In this document: piece after piece, positions 25,301-38,434 of the stretch
Position numbering within the stretch: the first letter of the stretch is position 1
How the letters are laid out: every line of letters begins with the position of its first letter
NCBI RefSeq assembly: GCF_900324485.2
Contig: NC_046649.1
Coordinates: forward strand, 20,393,665 to 20,457,664
From: Mastacembelus armatus
Taxonomy: Eukaryota; Chordata; Actinopteri; Synbranchiformes; Mastacembelidae
DNA length: 64,000 bases
Direction: 5' to 3'
Made by a program: the position numbers and the translations under genes
Notes under the pieces: generated by a model
Databases searched by the model: none
What the model was told of the DNA's origin: nothing
Seen by the model: only the letters and a program-made list of their open reading frames with translations

Positions 25301-26616
25301 GGAATGTTGCAGAGATGATGATAATGATAGTCATTGAACTGAAACTTTCCGGAGCAAACCGCGTCATGTTCACGTGATCACACCTCAACACACCTTGACC
25401 ATATATGGCTTAGGCAGTACTTTATAAACACACACATACACAGTAATACATTTCTTGGCACTCACCTGCCCAATTCTTTCATCTTTCACTAAGCCTTTGT
25501 CTTTGGCACTACAAGCTCCAACTCTAACATCTAACTATTAATCTATAATATAATAACTGATTAATCTAATCTAATCTATTAATAACTGGCTTGTTTTTTT
25601 TTTTTTTTTTTTGCTAATAAACTAAAAAAAAGGCAAACAGCTCAAGTGACATATGAAAGCCCTTCTCCCATAAACACACAGACTAACACACACATCCCAG
25701 CAGCCCACCTGACTTTATATATAACTATATAAATGATCAGTTACTAAAGGACTGATAAAGAATGCCTTACCTGAGACCAATACCTATGAAATAAAGACTT
25801 AAATTATGTTTGAAATGCATCTAACATCAACCTCCAACTTCTTTTCCAAAAAAACTTCCTGAACCAAAAATCTGTTTGACTGTAAACCAACATTAGATCT
25901 CAGAGAATGACCAATATTTTATTGAACAAGTCAACAGTCTGGAGGTGTGGGGTCATTATTCTCGCTCCCTGTGTCAATGTGTCTCACCATCATAATATCA
26001 AAACACAGCAGCCTGTTCCTTTATGCTTTCATGCCAGTAAAACTGGGGATGACCCTAAACTTTGGCGCAGTACTGAGTATTTCCCCTCCTACTCAAACGG
26101 GCTACGTGCGCTCTCTCACTGCCGGAGCGCGCATTTTCACGCACTGGCGGCATCGCATTGTCCGGTCAGCTGGCACCGATGTTACATTCAGGTACCGTCT
26201 GTTGGCCAATTACAGCAGAACCGAAACCTCACTGCGTAAATACAGTCTGGGGATGTGTTCACGGGGAATAAACCACCTTCCTGTGTGAGGAATGAGTCAG
26301 TGGGCTAGGAGAAAACGCGTCACGGCGGGCGCGCATGTGCCAAGTGGGTTTTTTCCGTCCCATCAAAGACCAAACCGGAGGGGTTCCCCGCTACTGACCG
26401 GTAGCACCCAGCTGCCTCCTCCGTGCGGACCATTAGCAATGTAATAAACGAAGCAGCATCCGCATCCTTCATCCCGACGAAGCATCCCTGCTCTTTAGTT
26501 ATCACTTTAATTCCCCCTCCAGGCGTGTTGTTACGTAACGGGAGAAACACCCAGAAACGTTTTAAAATCCATAAAACAACATCATAGTTAATTTTCACTC
26601 ACCTACACTCCGACAT
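22347..26616 (-). CDS. pnp: Purine nucleoside phosphorylase
   Basis: Cytosolic enzyme of purine salvage: it splits inosine and guanosine with phosphate to hypoxanthine or guanine plus ribose-1-phosphate. Six exons on the minus strand (26616-26603, 24906-24737, 24659-24556, 23648-23473, 22943-22753, 22564-22347) give 290 aa, the usual PNP length. Active-site residues seen, one higher than in human numbering: Ser34 in GSGLGG, His65, Arg85/His87/Tyr89 in GRFHLYEGY, the NAAGG loop (116-120), Glu202, Met220-Ser221, Asn244 and His258. Asn244 fits 6-oxopurine specificity. The exon 2 donor is GCATGT, not GT; using it gives STVHGHTG, which aligns without a gap to human STVPGHAG. Teleosts have several pnp paralogues (one serves iridophore guanine production), and I cannot tell which this is. 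Confidence 0.95.
23688..23715. repeat. (TAACA)n microsatellite in a pnp intron
   Basis: Five or more tandem TAACA units, 40 bp beyond the acceptor of pnp exon 4. Confidence 0.9.
24966..25010. repeat. Solo end of a Tc1-like MITE in pnp intron 1
   Basis: The block CTGTATGGCCAAAAGTCTGTAGACATC has the same terminal sequence as the element at 36.72-37.26 kb (ATGGCCAAA). No opposing end is found nearby. Confidence 0.4.
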
Positions 26617-26860
26617 GATGATGATGAAATAACGCGGATGGAGTCTGTCGCAGGTTCTTCGGTGTAAACTCGTTATCCGGGTTTTCTAGCGGAGAACCGG
26701 TTTTTAGACCCCCCTTCCCCCTACGCTCACACTTCAATACGACACCGCTGCCACACCCCCGTGTACGTCACAGCGAGGCAGAGACTCTGATTGGTCGAAG
26801 CGCAGGTGTTGTCGTGGGAGCATCCGCTGTTCTCGTAGTCCCAGCAACAATCGAGCTGGT
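26090..26860 (-). promoter_or_regulatory. CpG-rich promoter region of pnp
   Basis: A CpG-rich stretch surrounds the tiny first coding exon (14 nt). On the minus strand an inverted CCAAT (ATTGG at about 26791) lies some 175 bp upstream of the ATG. No TATA box is seen. This fits a housekeeping promoter. Confidence 0.5.
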
Positions 26861-27513
26861 GCGTTCAGGGTCGTCAAGAGTCAAGTGCTTGCTCAGACGG
26901 AAATCATTCTTAAAAAATTAAACAAAAACAAATAACACGTTATTTAAATTTAATTAACTAGACCTGATTTTTTTTAAAAAAAAAAGGCATACAGAGTGGA
27001 TAAAATGGCCGACAGGATCTTAAATAGGTGCAAGCAATAAGAGAAGAAAACAGTTTAGTTTAACTTATTGTTACAGTGGTTACCAAAGTGTTACATTTCC
27101 AATGATATGTAAAATTTAGCTGTTTAGATTTGTATCCATCAGTCCCTGCCACACATGAGCATCTGCACTGCACCATAATTACACGAACTGTGTCCCTGAG
27201 GACCATCTGTTGATCATAGTCAGTCATTATTATGGTCATGTTGGACTTGTGAGTTGTTGGCATGAATGTATTCATCTTAACACATAATTTGATGTCTTCA
27301 AATGGAATCGTGAGAAGTGGTGTACACCAAGGAAGGAATAATATTAAGTCATAAATTTGATATTTGGCATCCAAAGTTGTAAATACTGCAAAAGGGGGGT
27401 TATCATGTGAACACTGTAAACACAATCCCATCGGAATGCACCAAAACAAATGCAAAACAGTAACAAAGGCCAGAGGGAACATGGCCTACAGAGCCTCTAA
27501 GTGGCCATGGGGA

Positions 27514-27599
27514 AAAAATAAATGAAATGTCTCTGGTGTGCACACAAAACTTCAATAATTATGGTGTGTGTGCACACCAGAGACATTTCATTTATTTTT
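27514..27599. repeat. Perfect 33-bp hairpin (inverted repeat)
   Basis: Arms 27514-27546 and 27567-27599 are perfectly complementary around a 20-nt loop. The arms contain GTCTCTGGTGTGCACAC and its reverse complement. It could be a foldback element core; nothing else identifies it. Confidence 0.85.
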
Positions 27600-27744
27600 A
27601 TTTTTCCTTTCCCTATGTGCCTTTAGGGGAACAGTATGTATCATATAAATAACAACAAAAAATGCACCGAAAGCTTGAACAGCTTTTGGAAAAGTCGAGC
27701 ATATACAAAGTGATAGCAAAGGCCAAATGTAGGAGCAATAACCT

Positions 27745-28145
27745 AACTGTACTGTACTGCTGCTGGTGGCTCACATCACTGTCACGTGACAGTTGCACTG
27801 TGGCACTTATCAACTGTCTTGTGCCACCTGCCTACTGTCCTGTGCACTATCCTGCGCTACTGTCCTGTGACACTTGCCAACTCTCACATGACACTCACCC
27901 AGTGTATAATGTGATGTACCTACAGTAAATATTTTGTTGCTGGTGGCTCAAGCCACTCACTCACTGTCCTGTGCACTGTCCCATGCCACTGGTATAACTG
28001 TCTCGGACACTGTCCCGCGCTACTGCCTCGTGCCACTCACCCACTGTCCCATTTGATGTGCTTACTGTCCCTTGTCATTTGCCAGTGTCCTGTGGGTTAG
28101 GTTAGGACAGTAGGTAGGTAGCACAAGCCACCAGCAACAATAAAG
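27745..28145. repeat. Degenerate GTCCTGTGCCACT minisatellite with a larger duplicated unit
   Basis: Many imperfect copies of an ACTGTCCTGTGCCACT-like unit. A longer unit starting TGCTGGTGGCTCA recurs at about 27751 and 27934, and GCTGGTGGCT appears inverted near 28123. No protein reading is credible. Confidence 0.7.
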
Positions 28146-30566
28146 TAAAGTTTTTTCTCCTACTACTGTTAAACACAACAAAAATAGAGTGAACACAGTC
28201 TGAACTCGAACCTTTAGGAACTGATGAACTCGGAACTCTGACACAAATTACCAGTGCAGCCCTACATTCACACTATGAGGTTTTTCATGCTTCTTCATGG
28301 ATCTGAAGCAGAAAGCCTGTACAGCAACTTCACTAGTAGCTCTGTCTTTATTTGACACTAATGCCAAACACATATTGAAACAATAAGAAGTTAGGCACAA
28401 GCATGTATAGACACAACATTACACATATTCCGCTTAAATAACTAGGAACGTGTATACAGTAGCACATTACCACACGCACATTCGGAAAAAAACCGGAAAA
28501 GACCAAGCCGCATTTCCGGCGCGGCAGTATATTATGTGCAAAGAGCCCATTGGTCCATTTTCTTAATTTTTAGTTTGAAGAAGTTCATTTATTAATAATA
28601 AGTAAATTCTGGGTATGGTTTTGGTTTATCTGAATTTACCCTCAGGGATTAAAAAAGCTTATTTTGTTTTTAACCTTATCCTATCCCATTTTATCCGTAT
28701 CTTGGCTTATTTTAACTTATTTTAGCTTCTCTTAGTTATAATAGTTCATCTACCTTAGACTTTTGATCGGGTTTGAATGCACATGAACAGTCTTGCTAAT
28801 ACATACATATATGTTTCTGACCTCTCTATTGTGCCCCATTATAAACCTTACACCCGTGTTTTGTTTCGTGGCCATTGTTTCATTATGCAGCCTACGTGAC
28901 CACTTAAGTGTCTTAATTGTAGAATTTCCCAAGAGGCCCTGAATGCAACACGACACTCAGCACTCACAACGTGGCCTTGTTACTGTTTGGTGCTGATGCA
29001 ATCACCCATAGACCATGCATTGAATCATTTTCTGATTTGGTTCAACCATAAATTCATTAGCTGATGTGGGAAAGCTTCCTGTATAATACACCGATGTAAT
29101 GGCTAAGAATTATAGGGGGAGTGTCCCGCTGTGTATTCAGGCTAACAGGATGGTGTTAAATTCATAAGTAGCTGTTAATTTGTGTGGCAGTACATTTCAG
29201 TGAAGCATACATCACATATGGAGAGTAAGGTTAACTTAAAAAGAAATAAATCTAGATTTCCTTATTTAATCTTACACAGCAAAGCACATCCATAATCACC
29301 TATTACAGAAGTAATCACCTAGCTCATGGAAAATAACATGACATGTCAGCAGCTTGTCATTATCTGTTGCTCTCAGTGTTTCCAACACTTAGTTGATGCT
29401 CACAACAGGAAAAACAGGGGCGTTGCACACACACAGTTGGGGGACTGAAACCTTCTCACACACCCTCACTGTGGGGACTCGGCCCTACTTGTGGAGCACA
29501 TTTTGGTCATTCATGAAGTGAAAATCATGCCCTAGTAGCATTAACAAAATCAGATACTACACTAAGTTATTGTAATTGTAGTCTCAGCAGTTTTTGTTAA
29601 GAGGTTTTGCTCATAAGCCAAACTGCTGACATTTAGTGACACTGAGGAATGAGCAGAGGGACTGTGGAACTGATGAAGCAAAGTGAGCAAGTCCAGGTCT
29701 GTTTAATGTGCATAGTTTTGAGATGGTGCTGACTGTACATGAACAGACACGCATACATACTTCATGTGTGTGTGTGTTTGTGAAGTCAAATAATACTTAA
29801 AACCGCCAGTGTCATAAATCTGCCTGTAGGGTATGTTTATGAAAGTCTGGAAACACGTACACACTGATGCTTTGTACATGTGTATGTATCAGTGGTGAAG
29901 TATTCAAATAATTTATTGTAGCAAAGACAGAAATGCCACAATATAGTTGTTAAAGTCCTCTATTTTGAATTTTGTCCATAGATGTAAATACTCAGTGACT
30001 ACATTAACGCTGAGTGCGTGAATAATTGTTAGGCAGTAGTTATTGTCCTCTGCAGGTGTGCATGCATGTATTTGTATGTTTCATATACCTGCTGTGTTTG
30101 GTAGAACATTGCAGCCAGTGTTGTTTTGGCTTCATGGTTATGTAACCTCTGATTTGTAGTCTCACAGCGGTCAGCAACATCATCATGGTGTTCCAGGCCG
30201 AACCTGCTGCTCTCACTGTTAGACATGGATAACTCAGGGCATTTTGTTTCCAAGCAGATCGAGTGTCATTTAACTTCACTTTGAGATGAAAGTTCATGTT
30301 CCTGTCAGGAATCAGGTGCTATGTTTGCTCCAGCCTCCGGATCATTTAATTCAGTCCAGCAAAAAGGGTTACACTAGACTACTGTTACAGATTTTAAAAT
30401 AAGAAAATACTATTCGAATTAGGTCATGTAAAGATTCACAATGATGTGATATTTAATTGCTGGCTAGGCTCAGTCTGTCCTAGGAACAGAACTGTTTAGG
30501 AATCCTCTGCTTTTGGACATATATTTCTAAATAAGACATAAAATAAATACAGGGAATTACCTTTCT

Positions 30567-30868
30567 GTGCTTTTCTCAGAAATTCTCCTTTATTGTTTCA
30601 AAATTTGCAAAATGTCAAACATGAGCTGTTCTTTTCATTCCTTCAAATGCATAACAAATAATCTAAATGCAGCTACCTTAGTTTTTGGACCATTTACATT
30701 AATAAATGACAGAAATTTAAAGGCTATGTGGACATCAAAACATTCAAATCTGCTTTTGATTTGTCACAGTCTCCCTCCATATTTGTTGTTACACAAGTTA
30801 TGCAGCTGAAAGAATGAAAAGAACAGCTCGTGTTTGACGTTTTGCAGTAGAATTTCTGAGAAAAGTGC
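30567..30868. mobile_element. Foldback/MITE-like element with long inverted arms
   Basis: GTGCTTTTCTCAGAAATTCT and CAAACATGAGCTGTTCTTTT (30567-30650) recur inverted at 30801-30868. The arms match over about 65 bp, with a short insert in the left arm, around about 150 bp of unrelated AT-rich DNA. No transposase frame is seen. Confidence 0.55.
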
Positions 30869-32292
30869 AGAAATCCACCAATGACTTTAAAATAAATTAT
30901 TGATTCAGCATTTCCTGTTTGCAGTTCCCGTCATGTGCATTTATCTTGTGCATTCATGTCTTGTTATTGGTACTAATGTGACCCCAGACTGTGTTTGTTT
31001 CTCAGGTGAGGAGACTGAAGCTCTTTTCCCATGAGAACGAAGATCACGAGTTCTGAGGATTTCTGAGAGGTTTCCCTAAACACACCACACACATGCCACA
31101 AAGAAATACACAAAAATACACACACACACACAAACACATGTTTGCTTTCTGTAATTGTGAGGACAAACTGGTCCTTAAGAACCAGTTCTGCTTGTTTTCC
31201 AACCGTCCCTGCCCTTCCAGCTGCTGGTTGACCCAAACACACCTGGTCCAGGTAATCAGCAGTGTGTAGGGGAGGGACTTGGAAAACAAGCAGGGCAGTG
31301 CCACAGCACCCCTGGGCCAACCCCTTACTCTAACCTGGAAGATCACAACAAAATGTCCTAAACCTAAACTAAACCTAATTCCAAGTTTCAGCTTAACAAG
31401 CTATAATGTCCTCTCAAGGAAGGCTTTGAAATAAAGTCCAAACACTTACAGAGAGACATGTCCACACAGACCCACAGAGAAACAGGAGGTCCTCCTCCTG
31501 CAAATAACAAAAGGAAAAGTTGTTGTTTGCTTCCACCTGCTGGCTGAACTCGAACTTGAACATCAACAAACATTTTCTGAACCTTCACGTGGAGCTTTCC
31601 CTCCTTTTTTTCTCAGTTTATCAGCAGGAAGCAGCAGCATAGTGAAGATGATACTGAAATGTGCCAAATTTCCTTTGCACACTGTCATATTTGCCTTCAC
31701 ATTTATATTATGTCCATTTATATTAACATGTATTTAGTGCCAGTGTTTGAACGCCTTACTAAGGAACTAGCAGTGGTGGAAAGTAAATAGGTACATTTAC
31801 TTGTGTACTGTACTTCAGTACTTTACTGTCCGTTCTGAATAATTATCTCAATTCAACAATAATAAAATCATTGTGTTCTGACAATAATATGATCTAGATA
31901 GAATAATATGTTGTATTCACTGACATATTAATAGGTGGCAAACAGAATAAATGACATAAATGACTGAACAAATCCTGACTTCATGAGTCTCTGACTGATA
32001 AAGAATCGCTGCAGGTCTCTACACTTCCAATGACCCCAGCTCAATGTTTTCATCTCAACCAGGACACACAGACCAGTACAGGAAGGAAGTGAAACAGCAA
32101 ACCAGCACATAAATATGCAAGAGACAGGACCGAGAGCTGGGTAAAAGACTCGAGACAGAATGAGTGTTTGTAAGGATGAATGAAACGGAGGTAAGTCCAC
32201 CAACACCACTGCTGCTATGAGCCAGCAGCACTCGCTGACCCTGACACACACACATGCGCACACATATGCGCACACACACAAACGCACATACA

Positions 32293-32470
32293 CACTTGTA
32301 TTTCTATTTTTGTGAGGACACCCATAGACATACTGCATTCCCTAGACCATTACCATAACCTGACCCTAAAACCAAGTCTTAACACTCAAACTGGAGTTTG
32401 AACAAAGTGAGCTGGAAAAATGTCCTCGCTTTGATAAAAATATGATCATGGTCCTCACAAAGATAGAAGC
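32293..32470. mobile_element. Short MITE with TTGTGAGGAC inverted ends
   Basis: The left end TCTATTTTTGTGAGGAC and right end GTCCTCACAAAGATAGA are inverted copies, enclosing CCTAGACCATTACCATAACC and AAACCAAGTCTTAACACTCA. This matches a widespread non-autonomous DNA element of teleosts. A more diverged relative may lie at about 31150-31430. Confidence 0.6.
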
Positions 32471-34614
32471 ACATGGACCACCCACACACACACACACCAC
32501 CCACAACCACCTTTCTTCCAGTGGAAGTGGTAAAGAGATGATTTTTTTTTTATTCAGCCTTTCAACATTTTACGCCTATGCATGTCGCATATTTGTTTTG
32601 TGTTTCTACGTCTCTGAGAAGGGAAGAAAGCACCAAAATCATGCAAACATTGGGAAATGCATCATGCATGTCACAGGAGATTCACTGTAAGGCCACTCAT
32701 TCCTCCTGCTTTAAATGTTGTGCCCAAATGGGCCTTTACTTAGAAAGTGAAATAAATTCACATTGAGAGACTTCATCTCTCACATAAACTAGTCTCCAAA
32801 ACCTGCGCATTTGAAATAAATCACATTACAAATGTTGCACTTTTTTTTATTATTTAGTAATGTTGGATTGTTTGTGAATTTAATTTAAATCTGTGAAATA
32901 GAAATTAAAATAAGAGGTGAAATAAAAGCTATAATATTTTCAGCTAGACTGAAGTGAAAAAAGGTACAAAGTCATAAACTAATGAACTGACTTGTTCATG
33001 CTTAGCGTAAGTGCTGTCATGGGGAAATACAGAAAATGATGTACAGTAAAGGGAACATAGCTGATTGTGATTATTTGTTATCAGCCATTCATACAGGTTC
33101 CCCATAAAATCCTAGTGTCTGTCATTTACGTGAAATGAGGAGAAGTCTGTGAAGAGACACTGCTGCTCGGGCGAATCGACAGCAGTTGTAGTTTAATTAA
33201 TGCAAACAAGGAAACAGGGGATCGACTTCATATAAGGTGCACGATGGTGCACCCAGTCTCTCTATTAATGTATATAACAACCTTATATACAGTGCACTTT
33301 TGTTTATATAGTTGTACAATACAAACAACAAGTCACAGGAAATATTGCGTTTTCTATGTGATACAAAACCATAAAAGCCAGTTTTAAAATGTGGACGTGG
33401 TGGCCTGTGTTATGAACAGTTGCCCTGACACCCTGCTGACTGACTGTGTGTGTGGGTAGATGTGTGTGTCCTTGTGCATATGCATTATCTAATCACTACA
33501 AGCTAAATTCATGTGAAACGCGACAAATGTCACCAGCCCTGTGCATCAGTTGTTTTTGCACCTTTAGTGAGACACCTGATCTTTTATGCTGCACTATTTT
33601 CCTCTCTCAGGCAGCAGGAGCAACTTTCATCACACATAATTTCCATGTGTAGCCTGTTGGTGTATAATGAATGTATAGGGACCAGTTTAACAGATTCACA
33701 GTGTGTGAAACTGGAAGGTTGGTTTGGTTTGGGTTATCTTTCCATGATGCTGACTCTTTTGTCATTTTTGGGGTTGTAAATACTTTCCCACCACAGTGAG
33801 ACATTTCCTCCTATGCACATTCATCTAGTGTTAGCAGTATGTTGCAGCGCAGCTAAAAGAGGAAGTTTGGTCAGGCTGCCTCTTTTGATATGCTGTCACA
33901 CAGCCACTCTCTAAGTGATCTTGAGCAGGAATCTGTATGCTGCTCTTTAGCTAAGCTTGACTTCCTAAAGGGGCTGTTTACTAAAATAGACAGAAAGCCA
34001 AACACCCCTTGGTCACTGTGTAGTGTAGGTACATGACTATTTACCAGCACAAAACAAACCCTCAGAAATTACCAGCTGAACTCGTGGGGACTCTGCAGGG
34101 CATTTAATCAGTGTTACCCATCAACTCCATCCAGCTCTTGCACTTTTAGTGAAATAATGCTTTGTCACCCTCTCCCAAGGCGGATTAAGGGGTTGTATTC
34201 GCCTCACGGATGTCCCTCTTTATGTGTTTGAGCTTAACAGGACGCTCAGTACAGACGCTGCTGGACACAGCAAATGGCCAGCACAGAAGTCATGAATAGA
34301 GGGCTCTGTGGCTCCCCCTAAAAGAGTGTTTGTGCGTGTGCGCTGCAGGACCTGTTTGTTGGTGTGTGCATTTGTGGCATGTAAGACCCCATACATGTGT
34401 GTGTATCCTCGTGTGAGTGTGTGAGTTAATGCTTTTTAGACATTGGAGGGATGGAAAAATGTGTGAAACCTCATTCATTCAGACTGTATTCAGTCTCTGA
34501 ATTGGGACTGAGGGAGCGGCGATCAATTATTACAGCAATTACACAGACGTGAGCAGGACACAACAGGAATTCAGGAGAGAGGGAGGCAGAGGGAAAGAGT
34601 AAAAGTGAGAGAGG

Positions 34615-34904
34615 GGCCTTTTATAAAGCCAAATCCTGTCACTTTGAGAAGAATTTGCGAGCAGTGAGTCCAGGCTTTGGGTCAGTAACAGGAGCCCGAT
34701 GAGCCAATGACTGTCTCCATAATTCTCCTCAATGGTGTATCAGTGTCGAGGGTCGCTGGCTGCTGAAGTTATTCATCCTGCAGAATTACAGTCCCAGTCG
34801 TGTCCTGTGAGCAGGTGCAAACAGCAGACAGACATGTGGACGAATAGCTGAGGCTCTGGGCTCCTAACTCCTCTCCTCCTTAGTTTTCAGTCCCTGCTGA
34901 AAAG
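34615..34904 (+). promoter_or_regulatory. Possible promoter and non-coding first exon of the Kir gene
   Basis: TTTTATAAAG at 34619-34628 could be a TATA box. Downstream, CTGCTGAAAAG is followed by a good donor (GTAAGC, 34905). The coding part of kcnj10 begins exactly at a splice acceptor, so an upstream untranslated exon must exist. This is the best candidate but is unproven. Confidence 0.3.
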
Positions 34905-35811
34905 GTAAGCAAATGAATTTCTCAGAGTACAATACAAATATCTAAGTGACAAATCAATAAGATCTATTCCTCAAAGTAAGAAGTAAAAAAAACCTATATC
35001 CTTATACAGTTAAGTTCCTTGCATAGTGTGTATTACAGATTGATTTGCTTTGATGTGTGTTAATATAAGTTGCATTTATTGTAAATTATATATTTATTTG
35101 TATTGCATCATTTTTGCTTATAATTCTGTGGGAAATATGTAAAAAAAAATTAACTACTGAAAAAAAAACTTCCACTTTCTAACAGTTGAATTAAACAGAA
35201 TTGACCTGTAGGTTCACACAACCCACAGTGCAACTTTATAGACTCACGCAAAACACACAACACATCTGGAAATGAAGTAGTACCAAGCTCATATTTAGCA
35301 TATTTAAAGTTTGCTTGTATTGTAGGAGGTTTGAAGCCGTCCTTTAATGAACCCTCGGAGGTTATGTAATATGGAGACGCATGTAGAGGAAACTTTACTT
35401 TAATATGTGTTAACCACATGTGCAAACTAAGGTGTTTACATCCAGTCAGAGCATATGATTTTATAAACTCATTTAGTTGATCCCAACACTGTCAAACACT
35501 GCAGTATGTTTACCGAGGGTAGAGTATGTCTCTGAATGCTGAGAATCAAGAGAATCAAGCTTTAAAGTTAGAAACTGATTAAAAAAGAAAAATCTTAGCT
35601 GCTGATATTAATGTGTGATATTAATTCCTGTAAGTTGTTATGCAGTTTCCCCCGTCACCGCATCCTTATCACAGCATGTTAGCTGCCATCTGACGAACAG
35701 CAGTGGCTGTTTCAGATGTGTGATCGAGAGCAAGAGGTTGATTGTGCTGAAGCAGATAAAGTGAAATTTTTTAGAGTAAAAGAAAGACAAACTAACTGGG
35801 GGGAGAGAAAG

Positions 35812-35814
<3 letters not shown>

Positions 35815-35852
<38 letters not shown>
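35815..35852. repeat. (GT)n microsatellite
   Basis: A perfect GT run of about 38 bp. Shorter AC and GT runs lie at 36140-36162 and 37825-37850. Confidence 0.95.
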
Positions 35853-35854
<2 letters not shown>

Positions 35855-36722
35855 AGGGGGGAGACAGAGTGGGAGAAACTGAGGGGGATTACTCCTCACT
35901 CCAGAATACTAATGAAGGCCTTTTGTCATAGATCTTTCTCTCTCCCTTCCTCTCTTCCGTTCTCTTGTTCGTCCTTTCACTCATCTCATACACACACACA
36001 CACAAACACACATATTTTCCTGTCTTCTTCTAATAATTACACACAAACACATGCATGCAAAATAACACATGTACAACTACAGTGGCTCACACATAAACAG
36101 AAATTCACATGTAATTACAGTCCCACTCTCACATAATCTCACACACACACACACACACACACGGATGGGCACAGAGTCGTTTTTGTCAATGGCGTCTTTT
36201 GTTTCTTTTATCTCAGTTCCAAACAAAGCATTCCTGTGTACACAGAGGACAGAGAGAAGGAAGGAGAGAGAAAGGAAAGTAGAAAAAGAGAGGGAGATCA
36301 GGAAAACATTCAGCGCTCCTTTGTTTGGCAAAAGAAAAAGTTTTGATTCAGTTTTTTGGACTCGGCTCGCTGACACGGGGCAGTACGGTAGTTATCGTGT
36401 TGCCATGGAGATGGAATACATCCTGCTGGAGAGGTTGGTGAAAAATATCTGAATCTTTTCTGCTCTCATTGACTCCCATTTAGTCCATTATTATCCATCT
36501 GATATGCAGTGGAGTCTGTGTTCGTCCTGTGGGGCATGTGTTTGTGTGTGAGACTGGGTGAGAGGCCGATACACAGTTAAGAGTGAAGTTTTTAATGATG
36601 TTATTGTAATTAAGAAGCTTTTGAGGGGGCACAAACTTGCATAATTGCAAAAGTGTGATGTAATTGCAGCTGATTGGTTATGTAATCCATGATCAGCATC
36701 ACAGAGCTGCTATTTTGATTTA

Positions 36723-37263
36723 CCCCACATGGCCAAAAATACATGGACTACTTTTGCTTTTGGTCCAGGGCAGTTTTTCATAGTTTGATCCTTTAGGTCA
36801 ATATAGAATAAGAGTTTTGTGTTTGCATATGAAATGGAGCTTTATATTTGATGCAAAAAACTTCACTGGTCTGTACGCACCAGACCAGTATCTTTATGAT
36901 GAACTTAAGCACTGACAACAAACACATTTAAATAATTAAAAAAAATAATTAAAAAAAATGTATTTTACTTGTTTCCCAGAGTTGTTTATTGCTACTTATA
37001 AAAGAAAAAGTGACTATATAGTTTTAAAAACTGGTTCTGACTCAATGAGAAGTAAAATGCTGTTAGTGGTATAAACTCATATTGAGACATAACATAATAA
37101 TATATCAGTCACAGCAGAATGAGTGCTGTTGCTTTTTAATTGGAAATGCTTAATATTTTTTACTTTGGTGCTTTTGTATCTGAATGTGAGTAAAATTATG
37201 CAGTAAGTTGCAAAATAATCACATACATACTGATAGGTTGTTCACATACCTTTGGCCATATAG
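36723..37263. mobile_element. Tc1-like MITE
   Basis: The left end CCACATGGCCAAAAATACATGGAC and the inverted right end CTATATGGCCAAAGGTATGTGAAC are imperfect inverted repeats, flanked on both sides by TA, the target of Tc1/mariner elements. About 540 bp with no transposase frame. Confidence 0.55.
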
Positions 37264-37824
37264 TACACAATTGTTAACAATGGTTCATCAGGTTGAATTT
37301 CACGTTTGACTAAAGTGTGTAAGAAAGAGAAACAGACGGGTTGTGTTTAAAGATTCAGAATTTAAAGCCGAAAAAACACCTGAGGGAAGGGCTGGAAAAA
37401 GCAGACAAAAAAGTGAGCAGGACAGACAGAAAGCCAAACTTTGGCCCTTTTCCTGCCAAACTCTTACTGCTGTCTCCAGTTTCCAGTCAGAAGTTCACTC
37501 TTTGTCCATTAACGGCCTCTCTGGTCAGACTCAACAGTAGGCCTTAAAAACGAAAAAACCTTTATCTAGATAAACATCTGCCTTTTGGAGAAAGACCTAA
37601 ATTGAGTAATTCTAGTTTCTCCTCTCTCTTTCAGTACACAGATGAGACTCTGTGAGGACAGTTTGTTGGGTTAATGCAGTACATCTCTGTCCTAATTCTC
37701 CTCTGCTTTCTTTTCGTCTTCCTTATCTTCTCTTTTTGTGGCTTGTCCTCTCCTCTCCCTCCTGGCCTACATGATTTACTGGACGTAAGTGAGCAGGTGA
37801 AATGTGTGGCGATACAGTAAGAGA

Positions 37825-37855
<31 letters not shown>

Positions 37856-38434
37856 TGTGCAACAGGGGTGGACTGGATCTAAATGCATCATGGCACACAT
37901 TCATGCAAACATACCACAATGTAAAACACTAGCAACACAGATTTACTGTAGCATGCATGCAGCTGCTGCAGGTTGAAGGTATTTGCAGTTCATTTTCTCC
38001 ACATTAAAATGATAATACGTAGAGTTGTCTTGTGGTAAGAGCTCTGAGGAAATTTCGCAAATACTGCTACAGATTTCATAATTAACTTGAGGCTGCAATA
38101 CTATATTCTCCGGCTTTGTCAGTGAAGATGGTGAAGGTATAAACAGGAACTTATTTTGTTGCTTGCTACACTTCTGCAAGTCTATCAAGTCCTAACACAA
38201 ATCTGCAACTGCAAATGTGTGAAACTGCACATCACAGTTTTCCCACTTTCACAGGCTTACAGGGGCAATGTTCACCATCTATAACCACAAACCACAGCTG
38301 ACTAATGGGAATGTCATTGTATTCTGGTTATTTGGTCATACACTATTGGACACATTCACGTTTTGACCTGGTGAGGGTACTAGAGACACCACTGTGTGAC
38401 CTAAAAGCTTTTCACTTGTCTCTTTGCAGACATA

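Larger units (their letters stand above)
26900..34560. other. Gene-poor interval between pnp and the Kir channel
   Basis: About 7.6 kb without a supportable coding exon. It contains the hairpin (27.5 kb), minisatellite (27.7-28.1 kb), foldback element (30.57-30.87 kb), GAGGAC-ended MITE (32.29-32.47 kb) and CA-rich runs. A small GC-rich patch (28485-28535, with AACCGGAAAAG and TTTCCGGCGCGGC) stands out in otherwise AT-rich DNA but has no gene attached. Confidence 0.5.

Noticed and set aside
26320-26598. 92-codon minus-strand frame beside pnp exon 1
   Set aside because: It lies within pnp intron 1 in the CpG-rich zone, where long frames occur by chance; the tiny ATG exon and its donor fit the enzyme better.
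27060-27482. 140-codon open frame on the minus strand with a hydrophobic N-terminus
   Set aside because: It has no recognisable domain, no neighbouring exons with matching splice sites and no codon pattern like the real genes; it is probably chance in an AT-rich repeat-containing region.
36069-36452. 127-codon frame with a basic Arg/Glu stretch
   Set aside because: It arises from AC repeats and GAGA-rich DNA in the long intron before the Kir coding exons; a role as 5'UTR cannot be excluded but no protein is credible.
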